NCBI GenBank assembly: GCA_012517485.1
Contig: JAAYUT010000573.1
Coordinates: 1 to 5,508, forward strand
Direction of reading: 5' to 3'
Origin: Candidatus Atribacter fermentans
GTDB taxonomy: Bacteria; Atribacterota; Atribacteria; Atribacterales; Atribacteraceae
DNA: 5,508 bases
Part shown: positions 1 to 5,205 of the stretch, piece by piece
Position numbering within the stretch: position 1 is the stretch's first letter
How the letters are laid out: each line of letters begins with the position of its first letter
Made by a program: the position numbers and the translations under genes
Notes under the pieces: generated by a model
Database searches by the model: none
What the model was told of the DNA's origin: nothing
The model's input: only the letters and a program-made list of their open reading frames with translations

Positions 1-56
1 GATTTGAATTTATCTCTGCTCCGTCATTGCGAGGAGCGCAGCGACGTGGCAATCTC
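1..56 (+). repeat. Intergenic repeat, forward copy A
   Basis: The core at 23-56 starts GTCATTGCGAGG and ends CGTGGCAATCTC. It is an imperfect palindrome with outer arms ATTGC and GCAAT. The flank from base 1 also belongs to the repeat: 1-56 aligns without gaps to 1999-2054 with 7 mismatches. Its ends are complementary to the ends of the copy at 164-203. From memory, near-identical short palindromic repeats occur between genes in many bacterial phyla. No coding function is visible. The repeat may continue left of the window. Confidence 0.85.
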
Positions 57-163
57 TTTGAGACATTCTTTCCTTCTGAGTAAAGAGATGTTTTTTACCG
101 GAAATGATAAGAATCTCATTTATTCCAATTCCATAATTCAACAAATAAGAAAAGTGAACTCAT

Positions 164-203
164 GAGATTGCCACGACCTCAAAAAACGAGGTCTCGCAAT
201 GAC
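164..203 (-). repeat. Intergenic hairpin repeat, inverted copy B
   Basis: This 40-nt unit begins GAGATTGCCAC and ends GCAATGAC. It folds into an outer stem ATTGC/GCAAT (167-171, 196-200), a CAC/TC internal loop, a perfect inner stem GACCTC/GAGGTC (175-180, 188-193) and a 7-nt A-rich loop. Its outer 11-12 nt at each end are the reverse complement of the ends of the core at 23-56, so the two units could also pair across the 107-nt spacer. That spacer, 57-163, holds nothing I recognise. Confidence 0.85.
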
Positions 204-214
204 GACTCAAAGTT

Positions 215-251
215 CCTCCTCCCTTGATGGGAGAAGGTCAGGATGAGGGTG
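215..251. repeat. Second-family hairpin repeat, copy 1
   Basis: Arms CCTCCTCCC (215-223) and GGGAGAAGG (229-237) flank the loop TTGAT, with one C/A mismatch in the stem. A purine-rich tail AGGATGAGGGTGA follows. The same hairpin plus tail is at 5071-5110, and a decayed version at 5297-5336. From memory, repeats of this TGATGGGAGA(A/G)GG type with a GATGAGGGTGA tail are widespread between bacterial genes. It is part of a larger composite repeat shared by 164-330 and 5026-5186. Confidence 0.8.
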
Positions 252-273
252 AAAACAAAGAATGAGATCCCAG

Positions 274-302
274 TTGGTTGTACTCAATAAGATATCTATA
301 AA
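274..302 (+). promoter_or_regulatory. Candidate sigma-70-type promoter for the first kinase
   Basis: TTGGTT (274-279) and TATAAA (297-302) are separated by exactly 17 nt. The -10 box matches TATAAT at 5 of 6 positions, and the -35 box keeps the TTG. The same two boxes with the same spacing recur at 5130-5158 upstream of the dehydrogenase, inside a homologous repeat, which supports the call. Transcription would start near 309 and give a leader of about 110 nt before the kinase start at 421. Confidence 0.5.
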
Positions 303-337
303 AAATATACCTGTATTTTTATGATAGAAGTCAGGAA

Positions 338-382
338 ATTCAATTTTTTTATCTTTGATTCAATTTTTTTACCAAAAAAAAT
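338..382. repeat. 14-bp direct repeat and A/T stem in the kinase leader
   Basis: The 14-mer ATTCAATTTTTTTA occurs at 338-351 and again at 358-371, a 20-bp period close to two helical turns. The second T-tract (364-370) can pair with the A-tract from 374 around the loop ACC. The region lies between the candidate promoter and the ribosome binding site. It could be a paired protein-binding site or simply low-complexity A/T sequence; the sequence does not decide. Confidence 0.4.
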
Positions 383-403
383 ACATAAATACATCGAATT
401 GAT

Positions 404-415
404 GGAGGGAGAGGA
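404..415 (+). promoter_or_regulatory. Ribosome binding site for the first kinase
   Basis: This purine run contains GGAGGG (404-409) and GAGGA (411-415). GAGGA ends 5 nt before the TTG at 421 and GGAGGG ends 11 nt before it. The ATG at 402-404 is out of frame with the kinase, so the TTG is the start that fits. Confidence 0.7.
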
Positions 416-420
416 TATCG

Positions 421-1953
421 TTGGCTTTAGCTGGTTTAGATGTAGGAACGAGTGGTTGCAAGGTTGTCCTTTTTCGTGAGGACGGAACTATGGTTGCCCA
501 ATCATACCGTGAGTATCCTTTTATAACACCTCAGCCGGGTTGGTTGGAAATTAATCCTGAACATATTTGGAAAAGTGTTCTTGAAGCTCTTATCGAAGTT
601 GCAAAAAAGTCAAAAGAAACAATGGATGTTGTAGCTGTAACCTCTCATGGAGAAACACTTATTCCAATTGATAGTTCTGGAAAGGCACTGTATAATGCGC
701 TGGCAAATTTCGATACTCGTGCCCATACTTATATTGATTATTGGTTAGAAAAAGAAGACCCATATAATATTTTTCAGATAACTGGTATGCCTCTCCATGG
801 TATGTATACGGTCAATAAAATTCTTTGGCTCAAAGACCATTGTCCAGAGGTGTTTGAAAAAACCTGGAAGTTTTGTTGTGTTGAGGATTATATTATTTAT
901 CGATTGACGGAAGATCAACCAGTTATAGACTATTCCTTAGCAGCGCGGACCATGCTTTTTGATGTGGTTCAAAAAGAATGGTCAGGAAAAATTTGTAAAT
1001 TGGCAGGAATTGACCCCCAAAAGCTTTCTCGGGCTATTCCATCAGGAAGCATAGCTGGAACCATAAGCTCAAAAATATCCAGTTTGAGTGACCTTCCGAG
1101 GAACGTTTTCATTGCAACTGGTGGTCATGACCAGCCTTGTGGAGTTTTAGGATGTGGGGTAAAAAATCCCGGTGAAGCAATGTATGGAATTGGAACTTCA
1201 GAATGTGTAGCACTTAATCTTGGAGAAAATGCTTTTTTTAGCAAAGAAATGTTAGAAAATAGTTTTTGCTGTTATCCCCATGTCGTGAAAGATTCCTACA
1301 TTACTTTAGCTTATATCGCATCGGGTGCGGTTGTACTTCGTTGGTTTCGAGATGAATTTGGGTATGAAGAACTTGAAAAAGCAGCTCAAATTGGTGGGAG
1401 TGCTTATGATCTCTTATTAAAAGAAATACCGGATAAACCAGCTTCAGTATTTGTTCTTCCACATTTTTCTGGCTCGGGTACACCATACCTTGATGAAAAG
1501 TCACGCGGGGCAATAATTGGTCTTACCTTAGCAACAAGCAAGGAAGAAATAGTGCGAGCGATATTGGAAAGTCTCACTTATGAGATGAAAATAAATTTAG
1601 ATTTATACGAAAAGTTTGGTTTAGTCATCAACAGCTTGCGAGCGATTGGTGGTGGTTCTCGTTCCAGAACATGGTTACAGATTAAAGCTGATATTCTTCA
1701 GAAAGCATTGATCATTCCAAAAACCGGAGAAGCAGTTGCACTTGGTACTGCCATGCTGGCAGGAATTGCTAAGGGTGTATTTAAAAGCTATGAAGAGGCT
1801 ATTGACAATATGGTTTCCTTTGAAGATTCGATACAACCCAATAATCGCTATTTACAAAATTACATGAATCGTTATCAAATTTATCAAATGATATATAAAG
1901 ATTTGTTAAAGGTCAACAAGATGATTAGTAATTTAACCCGCGAAGAACAGTAG
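421..1953 (+). CDS. FGGY-family carbohydrate kinase (first paralogue)
   Basis: This 510-residue protein has the usual length for FGGY kinases, cytoplasmic enzymes that transfer the gamma-phosphate of ATP to a sugar hydroxyl, often of a ketose such as xylulose, ribulose or fuculose. The N-terminal domain opens with the phosphate-binding loop DVGTSGCK (7-14). TSHGE (74-78) sits where the family has substrate-contacting residues. The expected catalytic base is Asp237 in GGHDQPCG (234-241). The C-terminal domain carries GIGTSE (256-261) and the nucleotide-binding segment LRAIGGGSR (406-414). All expected key motifs are intact. The TTG start is supported by a good ribosome binding site and by the typical short lead before the first motif. 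It resembles the second kinase at 3254-4765, roughly 40-50% identical by eye. It is probably expressed from the promoter at 274-302. A xylulokinase-like role fits, but the substrate is not determined, so no gene symbol is given. Confidence 0.93.
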   Translation: MALAGLDVGTSGCKVVLFREDGTMVAQSYREYPFITPQPGWLEINPEHIWKSVLEALIEVAKKSKETMDVVAVTSHGETLIPIDSSGKALYNALANFDTRAHTYIDYWLEKEDPYNIFQITGMPLHGMYTVNKILWLKDHCPEVFEKTWKFCCVEDYIIYRLTEDQPVIDYSLAARTMLFDVVQKEWSGKICKLAGIDPQKLSRAIPSGSIAGTISSKISSLSDLPRNVFIATGGHDQPCGVLGCGVKNPGEAMYGIGTSECVALNLGENAFFSKEMLENSFCCYPHVVKDSYITLAYIASGAVVLRWFRDEFGYEELEKAAQIGGSAYDLLLKEIPDKPASVFVLPHFSGSGTPYLDEKSRGAIIGLTLATSKEEIVRAILESLTYEMKINLDLYEKFGLVINSLRAIGGGSRSRTWLQIKADILQKALIIPKTGEAVALGTAMLAGIAKGVFKSYEEAIDNMVSFEDSIQPNNRYLQNYMNRYQIYQMIYKDLLKVNKMISNLTREEQ

Positions 1954-1964
1954 TTTTTTTACCC

Positions 1965-1990
1965 CCTTTTTTAATTAAAAAGGAGATTCA
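1965..1990 (+). other. AT-rich stem-loop and orphan Shine-Dalgarno-like sequence
   Basis: CCTTTTT (1965-1971) can pair with AAAAAGG (1977-1983) around a 5-nt loop, 11 nt after the kinase stop codon. No T-tract follows on the + strand, so this is a poor terminator. The 3' arm overlaps AAAGGAGATTCA (1979-1990), which looks like a ribosome binding site but has no plausible start codon at the right distance. The same 12-mer recurs at 4781-4792, just after the second kinase. Confidence 0.35.
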
Positions 1991-1998
1991 TATTACCA

Positions 1999-2054
1999 GA
2001 TTTGAACTTATTCCTGCTCTGTCATTGCCAGGAGTGCAGCGACGTGGCAATTTC
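1999..2054 (+). repeat. Intergenic repeat, forward copy C
   Basis: It aligns without gaps to 1-56 with 7 mismatches, including the GATTTGAA flank. The core at 2021-2054 starts GTCATTGCCAGG and ends CGTGGCAATTTC. As in the first gap, it is followed by a hairpin unit in inverted arrangement, here after only 38 nt. Confidence 0.85.
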
Positions 2055-2092
2055 ATTTAGTGAAAATTTTTTAAATAAAAAGATACAATGAT

Positions 2093-2132
2093 GAGATCCT
2101 CACGGCTTCAAAAAGCGAAGCCTCAGGATGAC
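2093..2132. repeat. Hairpin repeat with changed arms, copy D
   Basis: This 40-nt unit has the same plan as 164-203: GAGAT start, CAC/TC internal loop, 7-nt A-rich loop and TGAC end. The outer stem is now ATCCT/AGGAT (2096-2100, 2125-2129) and the inner stem GGCTTC/GAAGCC (2104-2109, 2117-2122). Both stems stay fully paired although most of their bases differ from copy B. It lies in the gap between the first kinase and the isomerase. Confidence 0.8.
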
Positions 2133-2151
2133 ACTGATTATGTTAGATAAG

Positions 2152-2181
2152 ATCCTCACGCGGGAAAATACCGCTCAGGAT
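2152..2181. repeat. Hairpin repeat with changed arms, copy E
   Basis: The outer stem is ATCCT/AGGAT (2152-2156, 2177-2181), followed by the same CAC/TC internal loop and a third inner stem GCGG/CCGC (2160-2163, 2171-2174) with a 7-nt loop GAAAATA. It starts 19 nt after copy D ends and appears to be a shorter member of the same family. Confidence 0.75.
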
Positions 2182-2187
2182 AAAAAA

Positions 2188-2217
2188 ATCCTAAAATTGT
2201 TCTTTTATTTTCAGGAT
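2188..2217. other. Third ATCCT/AGGAT hairpin, next to the isomerase ribosome binding site
   Basis: ATCCTAAAAT (2188-2197) pairs with ATTTT plus AGGAT (2207-2211, 2213-2217), leaving a single bulged C. It lacks the CAC/TC internal loop of copies D and E but reuses their outer arms, and AGGATAAA follows both this hairpin and copy E. It ends 6 nt before the Shine-Dalgarno sequence of the isomerase gene, so folding in the transcript could affect translation (inference). Confidence 0.5.
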
Positions 2218-2223
2218 AAAAAT

Positions 2224-2231
2224 AAAGGAGG
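2224..2231 (+). promoter_or_regulatory. Ribosome binding site that decides the isomerase start
   Basis: AAAGGAGG directly abuts the in-frame ATG at 2232, leaving no spacing, while the next in-frame ATG at 2241 is 9 nt away. The second ATG is therefore the better start. Confidence 0.75.
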
Positions 2232-2240
2232 ATGACAACA

Positions 2241-3212
2241 ATGAAAAGTAAAGGGTTTTCCACAGGGATCTGGGTTTTTGGGGCGACTCCTGATCGGTTT
2301 TGTGTGACTGGATACAAATCAGGTGGGAGCATTGAAGAATCATTAGATCGAATCGCTAAAGTTCCTCATCTCACTGGTGTAATGATGCATTATCCACAAC
2401 CGCTGAACGAGAATAACGTTGATTTTATTAAAAAAGCACTCGGTGATCGGGGTTTAAAATTAGCTTGTTGTGATGTGGATTTATTTAGTGATCCAATTTT
2501 TGCCCGAGGAAGTCTCATGTCAGAGAATCCTGAGTTAAGGAAGAAGGCTATCGATTATTCCAAGAAAGCGATGGATATTGCTGAATATCTCGAAGCGGGT
2601 GTTATGAACCTCTGGCCAGGTCAAGATGGCTTTGATTATCCTTTTCAGATTAATTATGTTGCACAATGGAATTTATTCGTGGAAGCATTAATTGAAATTG
2701 CCCAACACAATCCTCGCGTACGACTTAGTCTTGAGTACAAGCTACGTGAACCTCGAACTCATTCAACAATATATTCTTCAGGAACGGCTCTGTATCTTTC
2801 TCATGCGACTGGATGTTCCAATGTTGGTGTAACCGTTGATTTAGGCCATTCTTTCAATTGTAAAGAATCACCGGCTAATGTTGTTGCTCTTTTAGATAAA
2901 TTTGGAAAGTTATTTGTCCTTCATCTCAATGATAATTATCGAGATTGGGATGATGATATGGCGGTTGGATCGGTGCATTTCTGGGAAACTCTCGAATTTA
3001 TTTATTACCTGAATTTATCCAATTATGAAGGATGGTTGGGTTTGGACATTTTTCCTTATCGGGAAGATTCAGCAGAGGCTTGCCGCTATAGTATTGAGAA
3101 TATTCAATATATGTTAGAGGTAGTCAAAAAGATTGATCTCAAGACACTTCACCAAATTCAAAAAGAAGCAAATTCACTCGAAGCAATGCGCTATATAGGA
3201 AGCTTATTATAG
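2241..3212 (+). CDS. TIM-barrel sugar isomerase/epimerase, xylose-isomerase-like
   Basis: The 323-residue product fits the xylose isomerase-like TIM-barrel superfamily (AP endonuclease 2-like fold), metal-dependent enzymes that interconvert aldoses and ketoses or epimerise ketoses. Visible motifs follow the order in xylose isomerase: His50 in MMHYPQ, WPGQDG (125-130), EYKLREPR (165-172, like the EPKPNEPR motif), DLGH (200-203), HLND (228-231) followed by an Asp-rich DWDDD (235-239), and LDIFPYRED (268-276). Glu165, Asp200, His203 and Asp269 are the likely metal and active-site residues. It is shorter than classical xylose isomerases and is not one by close similarity. There is no signal peptide or membrane segment. 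It is 41 bp upstream of the second kinase, almost certainly in one transcript, and 287 bp after the first. Together they suggest isomerisation followed by phosphorylation. The substrate is unknown. An ATG at 2232 would add three residues but has no room for ribosome binding. Confidence 0.88.
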   Translation: MKSKGFSTGIWVFGATPDRFCVTGYKSGGSIEESLDRIAKVPHLTGVMMHYPQPLNENNVDFIKKALGDRGLKLACCDVDLFSDPIFARGSLMSENPELRKKAIDYSKKAMDIAEYLEAGVMNLWPGQDGFDYPFQINYVAQWNLFVEALIEIAQHNPRVRLSLEYKLREPRTHSTIYSSGTALYLSHATGCSNVGVTVDLGHSFNCKESPANVVALLDKFGKLFVLHLNDNYRDWDDDMAVGSVHFWETLEFIYYLNLSNYEGWLGLDIFPYREDSAEACRYSIENIQYMLEVVKKIDLKTLHQIQKEANSLEAMRYIGSLL

Positions 3213-3240
3213 ATAAGATTTGTTAAATTGAATTTTGTAA

Positions 3241-3250
3241 AAAGGAGAGG
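3241..3250 (+). promoter_or_regulatory. Ribosome binding site of the second kinase
   Basis: AAAGGAGAGG leaves 6 nt between AAAGGAG and the GTG at 3254. An in-frame TTG at 3260 would also give a plausible N-terminus (MSYLGIDVG), but its spacing is longer. The GTG at 3250 is out of frame. Confidence 0.7.
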
Positions 3251-3253
3251 TGA

Positions 3254-4765
3254 GTGGATTTGAGTTATTTAGGTATTGATGTTGGTACAACTGGTTGTAA
3301 AGTTATCGCTTTTGATGAAAAGGGGCATGCAGTGGCTCAAGCTTATAGAGAATACCCTTTATATCAACCAAATCAAGGATGGATCGAGCTTGATGCTGAT
3401 GAGGTGTTCCGAGCAGTTGAAGACTGTTTGCTTGAGGTATCCAATTCCTGTCGGAGTGATTATCCGGTAAGCTTAGCAATATCAGCACAAGGTGAAGCCG
3501 TCGTTCCTGTTGATGAAAATGGTAATTGTCTGGCAAGAAGCATGGTAACCTTTGATGAACGAGGGGATGAGTTTGTTCCATTTTGGAAGGAGAAGTTAGG
3601 AGAAGAGAGATTTTTTAAAATTACCGGAATGCCCCTTTCTGGGATCGGAACGATCAATAAGATACTTTGGTGGAAAAAGTATACCCCAGACATTTTTTTA
3701 AAAGCCCGTTATTTTCTTTGCTTCGAAGATTTCATTATCTTCCGTTTAGGATTAAAACCTGCTCTAAATTATTCTTTAGCTGGTCGGACTATGATGTTTA
3801 ATGTAAAGAATGCTCGATGGTCATCAGAAATTTTAGATATAGCAGGAATTGATGAGAGTCAATTAGCTCAACCCTTTCTATCAGGGCAGGCAATAGGTTT
3901 GGTTTCTGAAGCCTTCAGGAAAAAAATGGGATGGCCACATCCAGTCTTAGTTGCGAGTGGAGCCCACGACCAACCATCAGGTGCCTTGGGAGCAGGCGTT
4001 ATTCGACCCTATTTAGCAATGGATGCAACTGGAACCGTTGAGTGCATTGCGCCAGCTATTTCTCAATTATTACTCACTCCTTTAATGAGAGAAAATAACC
4101 TTTGTTGTTACCATCATTCAGTTTCTGACCTTTTTATCACTTTGGTCTATAATTTTACAGGAGGACAACTACTTCGCTGGTATCGAGATAATTTTGCTGG
4201 TTTAGAAAAAGAACAATCGCGACTCCTTCAAAAAAATGTTTATGAGCTGATTCTTGACGGCCTCCCCGATGATCCAACCAGTCTTTACGTTCTTCCTCAT
4301 TTTACCACTACCGGGACCCCGTATTTTGATACGAATTCCTGTGGGATGATAATCGGGTTAAAATTCCAAACTACCAATAAAGAAGTAATAAAAGCCCTTT
4401 TAGAAGGAATAAGCTTTGAAATGAAATTTAATCTTGAATTACTTTCAAATGCTGGAGTTGAAGTGAGAACTCTACGCGCTATTGGGGGTGGAGCCCGAAA
4501 TCAACATTGGTTACAGATTAAAGCAGATATCTATAATCTCCCCATTGAAACCCTAAACATTTCCGAGGCAGCGTGTTTAGGTGCAGCCTTGTTAGGACGA
4601 AAAGCCAAGGAGAATATTAAAGATTTTTCCTCGTTAGTGAACTCAATTATTCAGGTAAAGCAGGTGTATGAACCAAACCCAACCAACGCGAATCGATATC
4701 TTGAAAAATACGAGGTTTATAAACGTTTATATCCTGCATTAAAACAATGTATTTTTAAAAATTAA
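3254..4765 (+). CDS. FGGY-family carbohydrate kinase (second paralogue)
   Basis: This 503-residue, cytoplasmic sugar kinase has the same domain layout as the product of 421-1953. It shows DVGTTGCK (9-16), SAQGE (77-81), Asp239 as expected catalytic base in GAHDQPSG (236-243), DATGTVE (257-263) and LRAIGGGAR (407-415). Shared blocks outside the general family motifs, such as ITGMPL (123-128), NKILW (135-139), YSLA.RTM (173-180) and WLQIKADI (419-426), show that the two are close paralogues. Differences near the likely sugar site (SAQGE versus TSHGE, TFDERGDEF versus NFDTRAHTY) suggest different substrates (inference). The GTG start is supported by AAAGGAGAGG. It is translated 41 bp after the isomerase with no terminator between, so the two form an operon. 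No frameshift or missing key residue is seen. A xylulokinase-like role is possible, but the substrate cannot be read from sequence. Confidence 0.93.
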   Translation: MDLSYLGIDVGTTGCKVIAFDEKGHAVAQAYREYPLYQPNQGWIELDADEVFRAVEDCLLEVSNSCRSDYPVSLAISAQGEAVVPVDENGNCLARSMVTFDERGDEFVPFWKEKLGEERFFKITGMPLSGIGTINKILWWKKYTPDIFLKARYFLCFEDFIIFRLGLKPALNYSLAGRTMMFNVKNARWSSEILDIAGIDESQLAQPFLSGQAIGLVSEAFRKKMGWPHPVLVASGAHDQPSGALGAGVIRPYLAMDATGTVECIAPAISQLLLTPLMRENNLCCYHHSVSDLFITLVYNFTGGQLLRWYRDNFAGLEKEQSRLLQKNVYELILDGLPDDPTSLYVLPHFTTTGTPYFDTNSCGMIIGLKFQTTNKEVIKALLEGISFEMKFNLELLSNAGVEVRTLRAIGGGARNQHWLQIKADIYNLPIETLNISEAACLGAALLGRKAKENIKDFSSLVNSIIQVKQVYEPNPTNANRYLEKYEVYKRLYPALKQCIFKN

Positions 4766-4791
4766 ACATATTCACCTATGAAAGGAGATTC

Positions 4792-4817
4792 AAGAGGGTT
4801 GTGCCTTCGTCTTTTTT
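4792..4817 (+). terminator. Weak candidate intrinsic terminator after the second kinase
   Basis: GAGGG (4794-4798) pairs with CCTTC (4804-4808), one pair being G-T, around the loop TTGTG. Three bases later comes a run of six T (4812-4817). The stem is short, so termination may be incomplete. It starts 26 nt after the stop codon and is the only terminator-like element between the second kinase and the dehydrogenase. Confidence 0.35.
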
Positions 4818-4837
4818 GTTTCATCTCTTTTTACTTA

Positions 4838-4889
4838 ATCCGGTATTCATAGGATAGACCCTCATGCTGCATAGCATTACCGGATGAGG
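4838..4889. repeat. Nested inverted repeat
   Basis: ATCCGGTA (4838-4845) and TACCGGAT (4878-4885) are perfect inverted repeats. Between them lies a second hairpin, ATGCT/AGCAT (4864-4868, 4873-4877) with loop GCAT. The following GGATGAGGATGAAAA resembles the tail of the hairpin repeats at 215-251 and 5071-5110. A separate 8-bp inverted pair, CCTATGAA (4775-4782) and TTCATAGG (4846-4853), overlaps it. The function is unknown. Confidence 0.55.
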
Positions 4890-4916
4890 ATGAAAATACT
4901 TACTTAGGAATCGTTT

Positions 4917-4974
4917 CCCTCTTTAGAAAAGGGGGATAGGGGGATTTGAAAGAACTGATAAAAAATCAAATCCC
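4917..4974. repeat. G-rich intergenic repeat with two hairpins
   Basis: CCCTCTTT (4917-4924) pairs with AAAGGGGG (4928-4935), including one G-T pair, around AGA. Then GGGATTTGA (4941-4949) pairs perfectly with TCAAATCCC (4966-4974) around 16 nt. From memory, the AAAAGGGGGATAGGGGGATTT type is another common bacterial intergenic repeat family. It lies next to the hairpin at 4983-5000. Confidence 0.6.
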
Positions 4975-4982
4975 GAACCATT

Positions 4983-5000
4983 TCCCTTTGTCCAAAGGGA
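4983..5000. repeat. Short hairpin at the left edge of the composite repeat
   Basis: TCCCTTT (4983-4989) pairs perfectly with AAAGGGA (4994-5000) around the loop GTCC. A decayed version is recognisable near 5208-5225, so this hairpin is part of the unit duplicated further right. The homologous position upstream of the first kinase does not show it. Confidence 0.6.
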
Positions 5001-5025
5001 GAAGAATAAAAAAGATAAAACTCAA

Positions 5026-5059
5026 GAGATTGCCACGTCGCTTCGCTCCTCGCAATGAC
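5026..5059 (-). repeat. Intergenic repeat, inverted copy F
   Basis: The unit begins GAGATTGCCACG and ends CTCGCAATGAC, with outer arms ATTGC/GCAAT and a CAC/TC internal loop. It is in inverted orientation to 23-56, which it matches closely as reverse complement. It is the canonical 34-nt form, 6 nt shorter than 164-203 because the inner stem is smaller. It opens the composite repeat that ends with the promoter at 5130-5158. Confidence 0.85.
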
Positions 5060-5070
5060 GAGTCAGAATT

Positions 5071-5110
5071 CCTTCTCCCTTGATGGGAGAAGGTGAGGAT
5101 GAGGGTGAGA
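5071..5110. repeat. Second-family hairpin repeat, copy 2
   Basis: Arms CCTTCTCCC (5071-5079) and GGGAGAAGG (5085-5093) form a perfect 9-bp stem with loop TTGAT, followed by a TGAGGATGAGGGTGA tail. It is the best-preserved copy in the window; 215-251 has one stem mismatch and 5297-5336 has two. Confidence 0.8.
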
Positions 5111-5129
5111 GCCCAGAATAAAGTTATAG

Positions 5130-5158
5130 TTGGTTGCTATAATTCCATTAATTATAAA
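5130..5158 (+). promoter_or_regulatory. Candidate promoter for the dehydrogenase gene
   Basis: TTGGTT (5130-5135), a 17-nt spacer and TATAAA (5153-5158) repeat exactly the layout of 274-302. Transcription would start near 5165, at the edge of the palindrome at 5165-5180. The leader to the start codon would be about 228 nt and would contain the decayed repeat at 5206-5336. Confidence 0.5.
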
Positions 5159-5164
5159 AACCTT

Positions 5165-5180
5165 TCCTATAATTATAGGA
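5165..5180. promoter_or_regulatory. Perfect 16-bp palindrome, possible operator
   Basis: TCCTATAATTATAGGA is its own reverse complement and begins 6 nt after the -10 box, so it covers the expected transcription start. That is a usual place for a repressor site (inference). The matching position upstream of the first kinase, 309-324, aligns but is not palindromic. It also contains TATAAT, so it could be part of an alternative promoter. Confidence 0.45.
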
Positions 5181-5205
5181 TAGAATAGTTGTATATTGAT
5201 CAATC

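Noticed and set aside
1301..1513. Antisense open frame inside the first kinase
   Set aside because: It is short, has no ribosome binding site, and lies wholly within a well-supported gene on the other strand.
2093..2217. CRISPR array
   Set aside because: The units are hairpins with variable arms and irregular spacing, without identical repeats and unique spacers of constant length, and no cas gene is present.
2232..2240. Upstream in-frame ATG as the isomerase start
   Set aside because: It directly follows the AAAGGAGG ribosome binding site with no spacer; the ATG at 2241 has a normal 9-nt spacing.
3276..3693. Several short open frames on both strands over the 5' part of the second kinase
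   Set aside because: They overlap the conserved kinase domain in other frames and resemble no protein family.
4801..4857. Small hydrophobic open frame (GTG start, 18 codons) after the second kinase
   Set aside because: The ribosome binding site at 4781 is too far away, the frame overlaps the candidate terminator, and the composition reflects the T-rich sequence.
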